A stretch of DNA of 64,000 bases from Seriola aureovittata (lineage: Eukaryota > Chordata > Actinopteri > Carangiformes > Carangidae): the NCBI RefSeq assembly GCF_021018895.1, contig NC_079368.1, positions 14,635,856 through 14,699,855 of the forward strand, given 5' to 3'. The notes below the pieces were generated by a model. The model was not told the DNA's origin, made no database searches, and worked only from the letters and a program-made list of their open reading frames with translations. Below, piece by piece: positions 13,246 through 29,100 of the stretch (its first letter is position 1; every line of letters begins with the position of its first letter). The position numbers and the translations under genes were made by a program.

Positions 13246-13862
13246 ATGGCAACAATCATGGCAGGTGGGAGCAAAAAAAAAAAAAGGAAGCTAAATATTT
13301 CTAAATTCTATTTGTGCTCTTTTGAGAATCCAAAATAAGTTAAGTTGTGAGAAATTGTAAAAATAAAATGTCTTGTATTGGACTGTTTGTGCTGTGTTTT
13401 AGAGGCAGAGACCCGTCAGAGGCTGCTGCGCACCGTCAAGAAGGAGGTGGGTGTTATCGAGTTATCGAGTTGGAAAAACAAAACACGTTGGTTTGTATTA
13501 ACCTGTGTAATGCAGCCTGTACACGGGGAGGATACTCTCAGATGATCCCTATCGCAGATATGGCGTGGATGCTCATCTGTACCACAACCTCTTAGAAAAG
13601 ATTAGAAAACAAGTGTATATTAAATACAAAAATACCTCTAGCAACAATTTAAGCACAATTGAATGGGTTTTTTTTCTTCTTAAAACATATATTGTTTGTT
13701 AATTGTTCCCTTTGTGAGTGCTCGTGCTTCAGCTGAGTAATTATTCGGTGGAGAAGCATCATGAAGGAAACAGATTGTCTGTAGTCAGTGTTTGTGGTGT
13801 TTATGGCAGAGCAAACCATCAGCCTTCTGCCAAGCCATTTGGTGGTTTCAGTTGGATACAAA

Positions 13863-13944
<82 letters not shown>

Positions 13945-16900
13945 TGCATGTAATGAGTTATATGGTGTTGAGTGGACGCAAATATGGAAGCAGTTCTGGT
14001 GGTTTGTTCAGCTGGTTTTTCAACACTTCATAACATTAATCATCATTTGAAGTTACTGCAGTAACACAGATGACTTGGGTTCAGCAGAGATCAAATGTCA
14101 CTACCATTTAGTCTGTCTGACGGTTAAACCTTGAATGAGGAGCTCTTCACCCACCAGGAGCTTTTTGCGGGATGATTTTGGGGTCTCAATTTGCACAGAA
14201 TGACATGGAATATGTGGCCGCTCTCATTAAGGCCTCTCACTGTGTAACTGACTAAATATCACATAAAGTCTGTCATCATTTTACATGAAGGAAAATGGTG
14301 CTGATGCTGAAATGAGATGCAAAACTCAAAATAGCATGAGCATCCATTTGGAGGAAGGAGAATGAAATGATTCTGAGCGTTTAAAGCAGAGTCTTACCAA
14401 CTCAATAACCCGCTCACCGAAGCTGCTTATTATGGCTTGATATTATCACATTTTTAGGGCCTGCTCAGTCCCACTCAGTCTTATTCTGGTGAAACTGCCC
14501 AACAGTGTTCATCAGGATATGAAGGGTTGAAGTCCAGTACTTTTAGACTGTAGCTGTTAAAAATTCAAAACTTAGACAAGTATTCAGGAGATTTTATTCT
14601 TGCTAAACCTCTGAAACTGCATTGAGCTCACAGGATGCTGTTGCACCTGATATTCGTAGAAGTTTGTGTGTAAAGTCGTCCATAAGTTCCTACAGTTAGC
14701 TGTTTTCACACTAAATTGGATGGTGCCATTCAAATTTAAGAATTACCTTAGCTAGTAATGCTGCGTTCAGGTGATGTCATTTAAACTGTAATTACAAGCA
14801 CATATACATCAGTCTCTACCTTCTAATTCTAAATTAGAGATATTGGTCATTTCTGACACTGATGATAAATCCCCCTTGGTAAAAAGAACAAGCTGTTGGA
14901 AGACTGGTTGCAAATGCTGTTCTTCCCACTCTGCCGACAGTGCGTGAATGCACTGTTAAATAATGTGTCACTTGGTTGCTAAGAAATCAATCAAAAGCAA
15001 TCAATTAGGCAAACAACAAGTCTATGTAGCACCACCAGCTGAAAGATAACCTAAAGAAAAAGTTTTAACTGGGCCAAGAAATATATTAAACTTACCAGAC
15101 AATCCTATGTAAATGCAGATGAACCTGTTTTGCTTAAATGTAAATACATGGAAATCCGTCAGTGTTATGAAGTAGTGCAGGTTTTCTAATTAACGTTATT
15201 TAAATATTATCTGTATAATGTTTTTTTAATTTGAGTTACATTGCGTTATACGCTTTCATAAATATTAACTTCATAATTTAACAGCATTTACGCAAGGTAA
15301 AATGGGTGAGATACATTGACCCCACTTATTTTACTCTGTTTATATTAGCAAGCCAACATTAGCCTTGTCAGTTGGTTCAGGTTGCTAACTTAAACAGTAC
15401 CTGACAGTTACTGCGTGTAAATAATAGGCTAATTATTCTATTATTCTATGTAGGACCTTGTGTGGTAAAACCCATTTTAATTTGTGATCCATAAATCCAT
15501 ATTACATACAGTATATATGTATGTACTGTATGTCTATGCATAAATCACCCTTAGTAAACACTTTTGTCATGTAGCTAACAAGCTAGGCTAAGCTAACAAA
15601 AGCATTCAAGTGTTCACAGTGGTTAAAAATATTAAATACTTAAAGTTGAACCAATTCAGCTTTAAACAAACTGTCTATAATATATCACTGTATTGAAGAT
15701 AGATGATAGTAGATTGATTGTTTAATGAAAGCTGAATATCAGCTTGACCTATCAGCAAACTGTTGTGTGTGTCAATCCTTTGTGTCTCCATTGTCCTACA
15801 GCGGTGTGTACTTTGTGGTCACTACTGTTGAGGTTTTTGTTTCCCTCTGTTTGTTCAGGGAATGTTTTCTCAATATCACCAACAGCTCACTTAACATTTA
15901 CACATTTACAGCAAAAACCTTCAGCCCTTGTATCTTTCCAGTATAACCTAACGTCGTCTACTGTTGCTGGTTTCGGTCACGAAAAAGCTCAACTGAAGCA
16001 GATGGACATTGATAGTTTATTCATCCCTTTTCCTGGCCAGATTCCTCTCAGTCCAGACCACTTTTCTATCCTCCTTCTGTTAACAACTGATGTATTATTA
16101 TTTTTTTTTTATTAGTTTCATCTCAGATTGCCTCATAAATTACAAGACTTTATTTCTGCCAAACAAACAAAGATAACAATCACATCCTGGATCTTGTGAA
16201 AGGAGGAATGTAGAGACTTTGGTCTGATTTGCTTTTCTCTGAGTCCTGTTTGCAGTGTTATCAGCCAAGACCAGACCCTTTCCATGATTAAACCTGCTTC
16301 CTGTGTGCTGATACAGCCTCGCCGAGAATCATTCACCGTGGCTACTTCACTGTTTACCACAGATGCAGCCCAATGGAGTCTGTAGATGAACCAGCAGCAT
16401 AGTTTGTTAGAATGACAGCTCACTTTATTCACAGATAGCACTTCATGAAAATCAACATTAACCTATAGGGGATTTAACAAAGAATTTTCATTTACTTAGA
16501 GGAGGGTTTTCAGATATATCTATTCCCCTAAGAGGAAATATAAATGTTGTTTTTGTTTGTACTGTTTTCCCATTAGTTTATGATTATTATTACTCTGTGT
16601 GGGTTATACCATATGGTGTTTCTGTTGCTGTGTGTTCTCACGCTCTCCTCGTCCAGCTGGTTATGTGCCACCAGTCTGCTCAAATGTACCTGGATGTGGG
16701 CCATTATCCAGCGAGCGCAGGATGTCTGTAGCAGCAGAATTACCTTCTGGCTCAAAATTGGTTTGAATGAGATCTCTTATTTGCCTTAGCTTTGATACAG
16801 AACCCGTCTCTCTCTCTGTCTCTGCTTTCTCCGACGCTTTATCTCGCTCTGACCGTGCTCCTCCCTCTGTCTTTTTGTATATCACTCGTGTGCACACAAA

Positions 16901-17773
16901 CACAAATACACATCTGTGTTTGCTAAAGGAGAGAGCGAGAGGGGGAGAGACTGTTGGAAAACACACAGGCCACAGGGATTTGCACCATTTACTTTCCTGT
17001 CTCACTTTTTTTTTTCTTTAAAGCTGAGTGCTTACTTGGGATAAGGTTTCAGCTAGAGGAGCATGAGATAATCCCCCAGTCTTGTTCTATGTTTTATACT
17101 TCTCTGATTCCTTGTAGCATGTTGATAGAAAACAATAATACAGGGTTGGTTCATGCTCCACGAAAAAAGCAGCAGGGAAATCATCAATTATTGTTGTCAT
17201 AGATGACTACAGATGACTATTATGCACCTTATGACCTTTCAAGATGAATGTATTCATGATCAGGTTTTGGTATGGATGGCTTATGCTAGTTTAGACACCA
17301 CTTGATCATCAAATGAATTACAAGGTGCTGTTGGCATGACAGCTAAAGTAATATTTAATGTGCTGGACGACCTTGTGTGAGTGAAGTGTGGGGCCTCTCC
17401 TCTCTCTTTTCCTCAGCCTGAAATGATAGTGTGTGTGCATCATGTAAATTTATTTAAGATTAAAAGTTCACTCTTGACTGTGGAGGTTGAGTCAGCATGA
17501 GCAAGAAGTCTTCGAACATCTACATTTTCATGACAAGCTTCATCTGCTGAAGAAGATCATGTGATATGATCAAAAGCACCAGGACAGTTACTAAATGGAC
17601 CCTGTGCTGCCTTGTCAGCACTTTCAGGTTGCGTTGTGGTTGCATTGATTTTCGCGTCGGAATCAGGTTCCCTGCCTTTTAATAGTTGCTCACTCTGCTC
17701 ATTCATTATTAAAATATAATTCAAATAATGGAATCATAATTTAAATACACAGCTTTACATCAGAACTGTGCGC

Positions 17774-17844
<71 letters not shown>

Positions 17845-18631
17845 CATGGATTACCATGAATAACAGTGAGGATTTTTCATCCCCCCCCCGGTTGCTCCCT
17901 TCATTCATCAGCGGCCACTGAGATGATGAATAATGAAGGGTGGATGTTAATGGGTGGGGCTTTCTATCTGGCTCTTATTTCTTGGCTCTGCTGTTGCAGG
18001 AGTTAATTGGAATACTCTGAAGATCTTTTATCACTCTGGCTGATGCCTCCGGGCTACAGTGGTGAGTTAGAGCAGATTCATCAGGCTCTGCTGCTGCCAC
18101 AGATATTAAATGACCCTTGTCACGTCATGCACATAGTTTTATCTATAAATTCCAGTGAAAATGTATTTTGTGGTGGTATTTTTGTAGATATGACTATTAT
18201 ACATGTTTTTTTTTGGGGGGGGGGGGTTTTGCATTGATTATACCAAATTAAGGCATTAGGTCTCTGTGAGGTTGGACGATGTTTGAATTGCTTTGAAATT
18301 ACTAATGCACAGTACAACTAGATATTATTAGTGACTGTAGGTGGGGAGCTGCAGCTTTTTTGTTTATTTCAGAGATGAATGACTGTTGTTGACGCATCTT
18401 CTTAGGCAGAAGTGATCCACTGTGCGACACGTGCTGTCTCCATAGAAACCCGCCGGTTGTCTGTGTTTCGACACTTCGCCATATAAATTCCTCAGAGGCC
18501 TGATCCATAGCCCAGATGAGAGAGATGAGAAAACACAAGGAGGAGTCTGCTTCCTCAAGTTGGCAAATCAATCAGCTTCCCGTATGTCAGGTGCACTCAG
18601 AGAGAAAACTGGTGCAAGTCCCCTGCGTTTT

Positions 18632-18725
<94 letters not shown>

Positions 18726-20138
18726 ACAGGCTTTCTATATAGGTCTGATCATGAGCAGAGCGGGTGTGCATCATCACATCAGAGTGCCACCGTCTCTGTT
18801 GTGTTGGCAGCATGAATCATTTCTGTTGATGCTGAGGATAACAATGCTACTGATGCGAACAGGCAACATTTGCATAATGACTGCTGTCTAATTAGTGAAT
18901 GTTTTTATTTATTTAAATGTTTACGGTGGTGGTGGGGGGTGCAGGGTTTTGGGCGCATCTGTTTTAGTTTTTTCATGAGTCACTTTTAGGGGCTCGTCTT
19001 GCATTGATAGTGACTGTGCAATCAGTGCTCGGTGGGCAAATCATGGAAAAACAAGTTGTTTTGTGTCTCTCGGTTAAATCTGTTTTTGTTGTTTTCCCTT
19101 GATTCAGGAAAAAAAGAACTCCATATGGACTGATGGGTGTGAATGCATTTACATATGTGTGTTTAGTCTCTTAATATACCAGTATTATACCAATTATACC
19201 AAGACGCAGTATCTTGTAACACAGATTACAGATAGATGCAAGCATAGTTATTTTCTTGTTTTTTATTCTTCTTTCAGGTATTTTTAATTTCATAAAAACA
19301 TATACATCATGATATATCGATAACACAATGTAAAGTTTCCAGTGGCAGAAAATACCTTTACTCAAGTACAATTTCGAGGTACTTGTACTTTTTAATGCTA
19401 CTTTATACTTATCTACATTTCAGAGAGAATCTAGTCCTTTCTGCTCAGCTACATTTATTTGACAGACTACTAATTATTTTCAAGTAATTAGTTAAACTCT
19501 TTACAAACAAAACACATGATCATCTTTTGAAAGATGATGCACTGTCTTAGATTTAACTACCCAACAGTATATACAGGAAAGTAGGTAAAATTAGCTCCAT
19601 GTTGACCAGCTACAACATTAAAGTGCAGCATAGCAATGCATCCGTAATAACTATCTAATAATAACAGAACAGTCTGAGAGGGTGTGTTTCTTCTGACTAA
19701 TATTTACTTTTACATTTCAAATACATTTAAACAGTAATACTTCTGTTATTAATGCTTTAACTCGTAATACATTTAGTTATTACTACTTTTACTGACGTAA
19801 AAGGTCATCATACATCTTCCACCACTGAACATTGCAGGTATTATAATCCATCTGTGAACAGCAAGTAAAAAAGATATAAAAATCACTGGTCCATAAAACT
19901 GAGCCGTAGTGGAAAATCTAACATGAAGACAGAACTTTATCTGCCGGAAAATTTTATGATGAAGCTGTAAATATCAGACCATGAAAACTAATATTGTTTG
20001 ACAGCTGGCTGCTTCATGACCACTGAACTGCCTCACAGGGAAAAGATCTGCTCACACCACCGAAGGATTTAATCAATGTGTAGGTTAGAAAAAAAAAAGT
20101 TTAAAACCAAGCAGAGGGAACCTCAACCACTGGAGCGA

Positions 20139-20185
<47 letters not shown>

Positions 20186-23100
20186 TGTGTGTGCCTGCGT
20201 GCGAACTCGATAGTGTAGTATGGTCACTGTGGACAGACTCATTTCAACAGGAAATTACAGCTGTCTGTGTCCGGAGGTTGATATTCCCCATGCAGATTGC
20301 AGATTGGTGCCCACACAGGGGGACGTCTCCATAGCCACTGAAGGGATTGATTTATCAGTCATCTTAACTATTGGTTTGTAGCTGCTGTCAGGTCAGTGGG
20401 AAGAGAAGGGCACATTGCTGTGACAACAGCTGGTGACTCATCCACCAACTTAGCATGCACTCTCCCCACACCATGTTTTTCTACCTCTTAACTTTTCAAA
20501 GCCCCCCAAACTGACTATGTATGCGCTAGTTGTGGCATATTAATGAATGAGTCATCCAGCATCTGCTGTGTCATTGACAGGTGAAGCAGATTATGGAGGA
20601 AGCCGTCACCAGGAAATTTGTTCACGAAGACAGCAGCCATATAGTGTCCTTTTGTGGTAAGTAACCAAACAAACAAATGAATCTCACAGCTTTGGATTGA
20701 ACAACTCTGCAACACTGAAAAGGGTCTGAGTGATTGTTTTTTTTTTTAATTGACATCATTCCTGATGTTGTCTCTTTTATTTCATTAAAGTTGCTGTGAA
20801 ATTTGCTTTATCTCCGCCTCAGACTGTCTAACCTTACAATGTGCTACTGTTTGTAGGTACGATATGAGGCAATATGTTTTTCTGATTTACTTTAGGTCAT
20901 TAATCCATGTAACCTTGGTCTCAAATTGCCTCAATCTAGCATGAAAAAAACATGAATTACACAGTGAAGCAGAATAATATGTACATAGGAGGAAAAATTA
21001 GCATGACAGAACTATAGTGATAAATTTAAATTTCTGATTAAGCCACCTCATTGCCACTTTAGTTCGTCTCTAGTCTTGACACATCGCTACTTTCTACAGC
21101 TCTTCTATGCGTCCATCTCAGGAAGAGAGGGTTTCTCACAAACACACTCAGAGACAAATGTAAAACTTTGAGTTCAACGTTAACATTCAGGGCAATAATT
21201 CTTTGTAGTTCTTTGTAGTTCTGTGTGGGAAAGCAAAAACTTACTGTAATAGAACCAAACTAGAGTAAATAAAATGGCCAAAAAGTCTTCATCAAGCCAA
21301 ACTATGAGCAGAAAAACCTTCCTCCCTTCACTGACCAGAGACTAACAAGCTTTTTACATCTCACCCTACATCAGTGTGCCAGGAGGTGATAATTTTGTTA
21401 AACACAGTAGAATATTTCAACATTAACAACAACAAAAACAAATTATTCACAATTACTAAACAATCATTCACATATAGCTTTATAGCATTTGCTTGATAAA
21501 ACCTCCTTAATAGGGTAGGAAGTTAAGATTTTAGCCACTACATGAAAGACAGGCAGTTTTCTACAGTGATGTGAAGATCCCCATGTGTATAATAAGTGTG
21601 AAATCAAAATAAATGACTTTCAAAGTTCAATATTTCACCAAATGTTATTGTTCTTGCCTCCAATAGAGTGCAGCACGATTGCTGTGAGAAACACACTGCC
21701 CACATGCAGGTGCTCACACTCGTCAGATGTCTGGCTCAGTCCAGAGCTGTAATCAGCAACACAGTATATTTGGGGAATTTCAGTGTGTGAATAAAATGAC
21801 TCTCAGCTTGCAGAAAATGTGATATTTTTTTATCAGATGGAGGCCATGTGTGCAGACAAAGATGGTTCTCAACTCGTATGATGAGCCATTAAATGTACGA
21901 AAATGTATTTATGGAATAAACAAGTGAGCAGCCATAGAGACCTTGCCTTGATACAGACCCCTTATTACCGTGTAGAAAAATAGTGTGAATAAATGAGTTC
22001 ATGATACTATCAGGTAAATACTGTATGTGTGAAGAAAACAAAAATACGGAGAAATCGTTGGGTCTCTATAGACCTGTCTGCTCTACCGTGTTGAGACAAT
22101 GTAACTTCACACTAACATTACACAGACTTCGACTGCGTCAGCATGAGCCACGGTCTCACCAACTACTGTGAGGATAACAGTAAAGATGGTCACGCACAGT
22201 AACATTGAACCATAGCTTAATATCATCCTTTCATATTCGTCTGAACCAAATAAAGTCAAAAGAAAACAAAATGGTGTGAAGGGAGAAAAGGATGTCCCAC
22301 ATTTCTTACTGCTGTCGAGATAATGTACAATACACAGCGTCTGATGCCCTTAGAGGTAAGATTGCTGCGTCATGAGATCCAAGTACAGCTAATTTGGTTT
22401 TCATAGTGTGAAGAGAATTTTCAGCGCAGCTTGAAAACCCATTAAACCAGCATAAGTGAATGATTATGAACATTCACTCCAGCAAATAATCAGCGTTCCC
22501 CAAATCTCTTTTTTAGAGTTTCATTTCTCTCTTGGAGGATTATGATAGTAATTTGCCAAAGAACACAGTTTTTATTACACTGTGATGGAAAGTCTTTTTT
22601 TAACTCATGTCAGTGTCGTTGGCATTGTATGTGCTTGATTTCCACGTGTCGTCAGATTTCTTGGCCTGCGGTTTGATCATCTAAAGGCCTGTTTTAATAG
22701 CTGCTGCTCAGGCTGGGTTTCTCTCCTCTGCTACTATCATACGTCCCAGTGGACGCATCGCAGCTCAGGATGACCCTCTGATCTCTTTGTTTTGTTGTCA
22801 GCCGACTTCCTCCTCCACCTGACTCCTCCTATGATCCTTATAGTGGCTCTTGTTACTACACGTCCTCTTTCAGCTGTGGTCTGTTTAGAGATGAGAGTGA
22901 GTGGAGGATGGGAGAGGAGCACGACCAGCTCACCAGGGAGCAATTAGCCTCCGCCATCATGGCTGCTTTGATAAGCTGCCCAGGCAGAGGCAGCCAGAGT
23001 CTAAAGTGTAGACGCTGTGGAAGGAATGTGTGTCAAATTGCCACTGGTGACAGTAGATAGTTTAATTGATAGATTAGAAACTGTTAATTACCTTAACTGA

Positions 23101-26100
23101 ATTTTTAGTCCTTGCTCTACCCACTCTTTCTCCCCTCCTCCGATCCTGTGCGTTAAAGTCTTCGCTCATTACAGTGAATCAGTCAAAACAGTTCTTCTAA
23201 ATGGCCTAGTCTCCCTGACTTGTGACCAGATTTCAATCGCTTCATTTGATTTTTGCCTTTAGAAATCCACCCTGACCTTATCAAAAAGTCACCTCCGCTT
23301 TTGCCTGCTGGCGACATGAGAGGAATTGATGTACATTTGTAAACAGTTGTTTTGAAAACTTTTAGTAGCTACCAAATCAAAAAAAACAATCATTTGTATG
23401 TTGCAGCAGAATGACTTAAAACATATTTATGTCAGCAGCTAATGGCTGTTGATTAATTACTGATTAATTTCGCGGTTAAGCACTTTAGCAATAGCAACAG
23501 CGATTATGTAATATCTTCTATAAAATGTTAGATATTAGCGCAGCACACTATTTCACAGGATACTAGAGTAAACGATAAAAAATGGTGCTTATGTAATTAT
23601 ATGAAACAAAAGAAAATGCTCACATATTAGAAGCTATAATCAGCAAACATATGTTTTTATCAAAGCTGATAAATAACACAAATGATAAACTGATCAGAAG
23701 ATTATTGACTTACTGACTAATCATTTCAGAACTGTCCATGTTAAGAGGTTGAGTTGTTGCCTTTTGCTGCTCTGAGTGAATGTTTGGTCAGCTTTGTGTG
23801 ACTGTCCAAGACTCTCTTAATGCACTCAGTTGCCACAGATACAGGATGATTAGAGGCAATTTACTGTGTTAGCTGTTTTTAACGGGAGGGGCTGCACAAA
23901 GGACGGATCCTACTGACATGATGAGCATTTTCTTCTTGGCACATATAACTGCTGTTTGTGATAGATAAAACATTTCATCTAACTAAATACGTTGATGGGC
24001 TCGCATGTGTATGCCCCCACACTGTGTCTCATTCTTTCATTTATATGTACTCTACGGCGATAAACAAATTTCCCAAGTGTGCGATAAGCAAAGTATTGTT
24101 TGTAGATTACCACTGACGCTGTTGCTCATTTCCTATGAAGATTGTCACTGCAGGGACTGTGGTACAATGACTGGAGACAGTAGCTGTCAAAAAGTGTAAA
24201 GGTTTGGGAGTCGGGTTCTTTGCATCTTTCTTGGCCGTCTGAGACTAGTTAGTGGAAATGATGAGAAAATAAGAAGGATGAACTATGTCTGGAGACCTTT
24301 TAATGTTACGTTTTGTTCTGACATTTAGCGGCTTGCTCTTATAATGATGTGAGGGAAAAACAGAGAGATAAGGAGTAGAAACTGCAGGAAGAGAGGAAGA
24401 AGAAAAGATAACATAAGATGAGAGAAAAGATGATGAGGATATATTTTAATAAAAAAAACAATACCTGAAAGTTGGTGGCTCTGATGATACTTTTATTGAC
24501 TAGTTTGAAGTAAAAGCTTGTTAACAGTGATGGTAGTAACAGCAGTGACAGGTTTACAGAACGACAGGATGGAGGAAGGAGAGAACCCGTGTTTGAAGGA
24601 GTGAGGGTGATGGGAAGAGAGAGAGATCGTGATGCTGATGAGCCGCCAGCGCCCCTCCCTCCGCTCGTCTCTCCCAGAGCTCGATCGCTCCATCAACAGG
24701 GGTTGCCATGGCAACCCCAGCCTTCCCCCTGACCCCATGTGAGCAGAGCCACAGGATTAGTCCTGAAAGGGAACTCAAATGTCAACACAGCTCCAGGCAC
24801 TGCCACGTAGGCCCGAGAGAGAACAAGCGTGTCTGTTTTTCTGCACAGTCGAGTGATTGTGCAAGTGTGTCATCATGTCATCGACTTGTGTGTCCAATAC
24901 AGCTTATTTGATAAACTTATCTTATGTGAAGATGATTATGTGAATTAAAAAAGCTATTAGAGAAACCACTTAGGAAATGATCAGTCTTCAAAAAAAAAAA
25001 ACAAAACACTCAAAAACATATGGTTTGAATGTTTTGGTTACAGCTGAAACATGTAACATGCAATATTCATATACACAGTACATGCACTGTGTGTCATTAT
25101 AGCCTATGTATGTAAATATACACACATAAAATACCTGTTTAGATATGCACATAGTAAAGTTTAGGATGGTAATGAAACACTGTAGCCATCTGGTGTGTTG
25201 TGTACAAATGCATTGTCACTATTGTTTGTTTTTAATATATGTAACCAAGACTCCCTGGAAATCACTATTGTCTCAAGAGGATTATTCTGGTGAAATGACT
25301 GAGTTGAAGTGGATCTATGACATGGAGGATATATGATATGCAAATATTTTGTGCAAGAAATCATTTTTGTATTTTATTGCATTTCTTGGTGCAAAATGTT
25401 TATCTCAAGTGTTACAAATTAATGTTGCACTTTCTGCAATTTATATTTTTGAGTTGGGTGAAATGACTGCGTTAGTGTGTTAGGTGAGAGCTCTGTGGAG
25501 CTTTGGATTGGATTGTTTTGGTTCTGCAGCCTGCAAAATTTATTGTGTTAAATACCTGACATTTTCCCTGGGAGTTGGTGGAGACCAAAACAGAGCTAAA
25601 GGGAGCGAGAACATTGGACTTGAGTTCATTAGGTGCTCAAAAACACAACTCCAAATTAATGCTAATGTTGTACTGTTTGCACTATGTAAATAGGCAGTTT
25701 CTTTGCTAATACATATGCAATGGCATTATAGGCCAGTTTTGTATTGCTACTTTAAATTGCAATGATATGGTAATTACATTATAATTACACCAAGGTTTTA
25801 TGGCTTTTTTGTGGCCTTTTTTGCAACAAAAAACACTGGTGTTTGGTTTGTTTTCTGTTCTCCAACCATGTGTGCTTGTGTCCACACAGCTGCAGTGGAG
25901 GCATGTGTTCTGCATGGGCTGAAGCGACGGGCAGCTGGCTTTCTGCGTAGCAACAAGATAGCAGCCCTCTTCATGAAGGTGGGGAAAAGCTTTGCCCCGG
26001 CTGAGGAGCTGTGTAGGAAGGCCCAGGAGCTCGAGCAGATCATCGAGACAAAGTGAGAGGCGCACACATCACAGCTGACTTCAAAGCTCACATCAAAGCC

Positions 26101-29100
26101 TGTTTGATCGTACCAGCGAAAGCACTGAAAACAAATGGCTGCCTGCTTACTTGAAGGGCCATTTTTTAATATGACAAACTTCTAAATAATTCATGTTATA
26201 ACCTTTTATGAATCATGAATCACTCCTGTCATTAGCCTCATGCAGATGCACTTAATGGAATTTTAAAAAATATGTTATACTTGTTTTCTTCAAATTAAAA
26301 CTCGGGCCTCTCTCCTTCTCCAGGCGAAGTCAAAGCTTGCAAAGTCAAGACAGCCTTCGTAAGATGCCCCGACTGCCCAGCCTCACCCCACAGGGAGTCA
26401 AGAACTTGTGGATCCGGACGGCTCTGTTCGAGAAGGTGCTGGACAAGATTGTTCTCTACCTGGTGGAGAACAGCAGGTATGTTGAGAAGGACCAATGGCA
26501 CGCTGTTCAGCCATTTGTGTTACAAGAACTCTATGTCCCCTCAAAATTCCCCTTTCACGTTTGTCTTCCAGTAAATACTACGAGAAAGAGGCTGTTCTAA
26601 TGGACCCCGTAGATGGACCTATCCTTGCCTCTTTGTTAGGTAATTATGTGTATTATAATTTCATGTAATCATCTAACACCATGTGCCACACCCTTGTTTG
26701 AGTTTTTGGATCTTAGATCAAATCTTGCTGCTGGTCCAGTACCCTGTACAAGGACATTAAAGTACTCTGCACTTTCTTTGAAGTCAGTTTTAGTACCCCT
26801 ACTATTTATCCAATCAAGAGCAAAATGATGCCCCCAAAAATATATATCTTTTAAAATGATATACTCAACTTCAGGTCTTGATCAGAGGGGGTTGTAGACT
26901 GAAGGAAACTGAAGGAAAGACTGTAGAGTAGCAAAGAGGACATGGTCCCTCACTGGCTTCCCACCACTGAGCAATGACAATTGTTTTCAATGGAGCCAAG
27001 CCAGAAGCACTGCTGCTCAGGACTGAATCTGGGTCTCAGCAGACGCCTTGAGAAACATGCCAGAACCTGTACCTTTAGATTAGACTGTCTTGATATAATT
27101 CTTTTCCCTAAAAAACAGCCAGACAGAACAGGTTGGGAACCGCAGCCCTGAACTATCATACACGTCACCTTTACAGTGGCTCAATAGGTAGATCACCTGA
27201 AGCCTATTATTGTACATCTCTGAAAAATTCTCTCTCTATTTTTGATTGTGATGCTTTAAGGAGATCAGGTGCTGATCATCGGTTAACAAAGCCATACAGC
27301 TGTTGTCTGCAGTATCTAACTGTGCTCCTTCATTCTGGCAGTTGGACCTTGTGCTTTGGAGTACACGAAGATGAAGACAGCTGACCACTTCTGGACGGAC
27401 CCGTCTGCTGACGAGCTGGTGCAAAGACATCGCATCCATGGTGGCCACTGCAGGCAGGATTCTCCCACCAAGAGGCCTGCGCTGTGTGTAAGTGATAGTC
27501 TAGTAATACACTACTGTACCATGCAGAATTAGTTTAGTTTTATCCCATGTATGTGTAGTGCGTGTTTATTCTGATATATTAGCAGACATGCAGAGTTTTA
27601 GTCGTGCATATTATCAGTTATATTCCCTCCTGATATGCTATTCTGTGTCTGGTTAAAGAGGAGCTGCTAAGATTACTGCATTAAGTGAAGCACAGTGTGT
27701 CCCAGGAGAAAGAACAGAGTGTTTCTGAGACCTTCACACTTGTTCAGTCCTCAAGTTATCAGTGAAACAGGTCAACTTGGCCTGTTTTACAACACCACAG
27801 CTCTTACAGTCACGTGGTCCTGGGTATTTACATTTGTGTATTCCACGTAGAAGTAGACCGGTCTCTGGGGTCAAATATAAGGCCAGATGCATTGGTGCAC
27901 ATGAATGAATGCCATATTAATCTTATCTTAAGTCGTTTAAGAAAGAGGTTTTATTCATGGAAAATTGCTGTGCTGTGACAGGCCGGCTGTAATTAATTCT
28001 GCAAAGATAGTCATCAGTTTAGCACTGGTTTACAATGTTTGTTATCTGATTTGATATATTTTGTGTCTGTGTCTGAGCAGATTCAGAAGCGGCACTCCAG
28101 CAGCAGCATGGATGAGCGCCCTTCCCCCTCGCCATCAGCTCGCGAATATGTGGAGTCACTGCATCAAAACAGCAGGGCGACCCTGCTGTTTGGCAAAAAC
28201 AATGTGCTTGTACAACCGGTAACTGACTGATTCCTCTTAATCACTCATACATGTAGAGCACTCCCTTGAAATAATATCTCAATTGAAATGTTTCACAGAA
28301 GATAAAAAAAAAGATTGCTCCAAAGACTGCAGGGAGAATATTATATTAACAGACTGAGAACATTTCTGTTTCATAGTAATATCTCACAGCCAAATAGTAT
28401 CATTAAAAGAGGAGCAAGAGAATATTTCAAGTTAAAGCCCTGAACAAAATGATAGTTTGTATATTACTGTATGTTGTCATCCCATACGTCTCAGAACAAC
28501 ATATAAGAGCCTAATCTGCTCTCTGGTTGATGAGACCAAAATCCTACCAGACCGAATATTTTCTGAACTACAAGATTCATTAGTATGCTGCAGCAGAGTG
28601 TTTACGTTCTATATACTATACTGTCTTAATGCAGTCCTGCACAGTATACTGTAAAACTTATTGTGTATGTGCAAGCAACCAGATTTTAACTCATGTAAAC
28701 TGCCTCACACCTCTCTTAAACTAACTGTAACACATGTCCAAAAGCCTAAAAGAAATACTTTGGGCTTTACGTATCCCAAACTTCTCCTGCCCGCTCGAAA
28801 ATAGGACGTGTGATGAATGCATACAACCTGAAAATCTTCTTTTCTTACATGCAAAACAAGCTATTTGTTCATGTGTGTTGTCTGTATAAGTAAGTAGAAG
28901 GATAAGACTGCCCCACTCTGCATTTTCTTCTCCACCATCACCGCAGTCTGCCTCAGGCTTACACATACTGACCTATGCTATTCATGCTCATACTGTTCTT
29001 GCACCAAATGAAAAGCATCCATCCTTGTGGTTGTTTCAGAGGGATGACATGGAGGCTATCCCAGGTTACCTCTCTCTTCACCAGACTGCTGACATCATGA

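Noticed and set aside
13788..14033. Poly-CV, poly-HT and CVRA open frames over dinucleotide and tetranucleotide repeats (also at 13009-13274, 18516-18891, 20143-20334, 52895-53158)
   Set aside because: Pure by-products of CA/TG/GTGC microsatellites; the 52895-53158 frame contains a real pxmp2 exon only outside the repeat.
25186..25197. Second CTCF-like site (GCCATCTGGTGT)
   Set aside because: Matches 11 of 12 core positions but sits in an AT-rich intron without other support; too common to claim.
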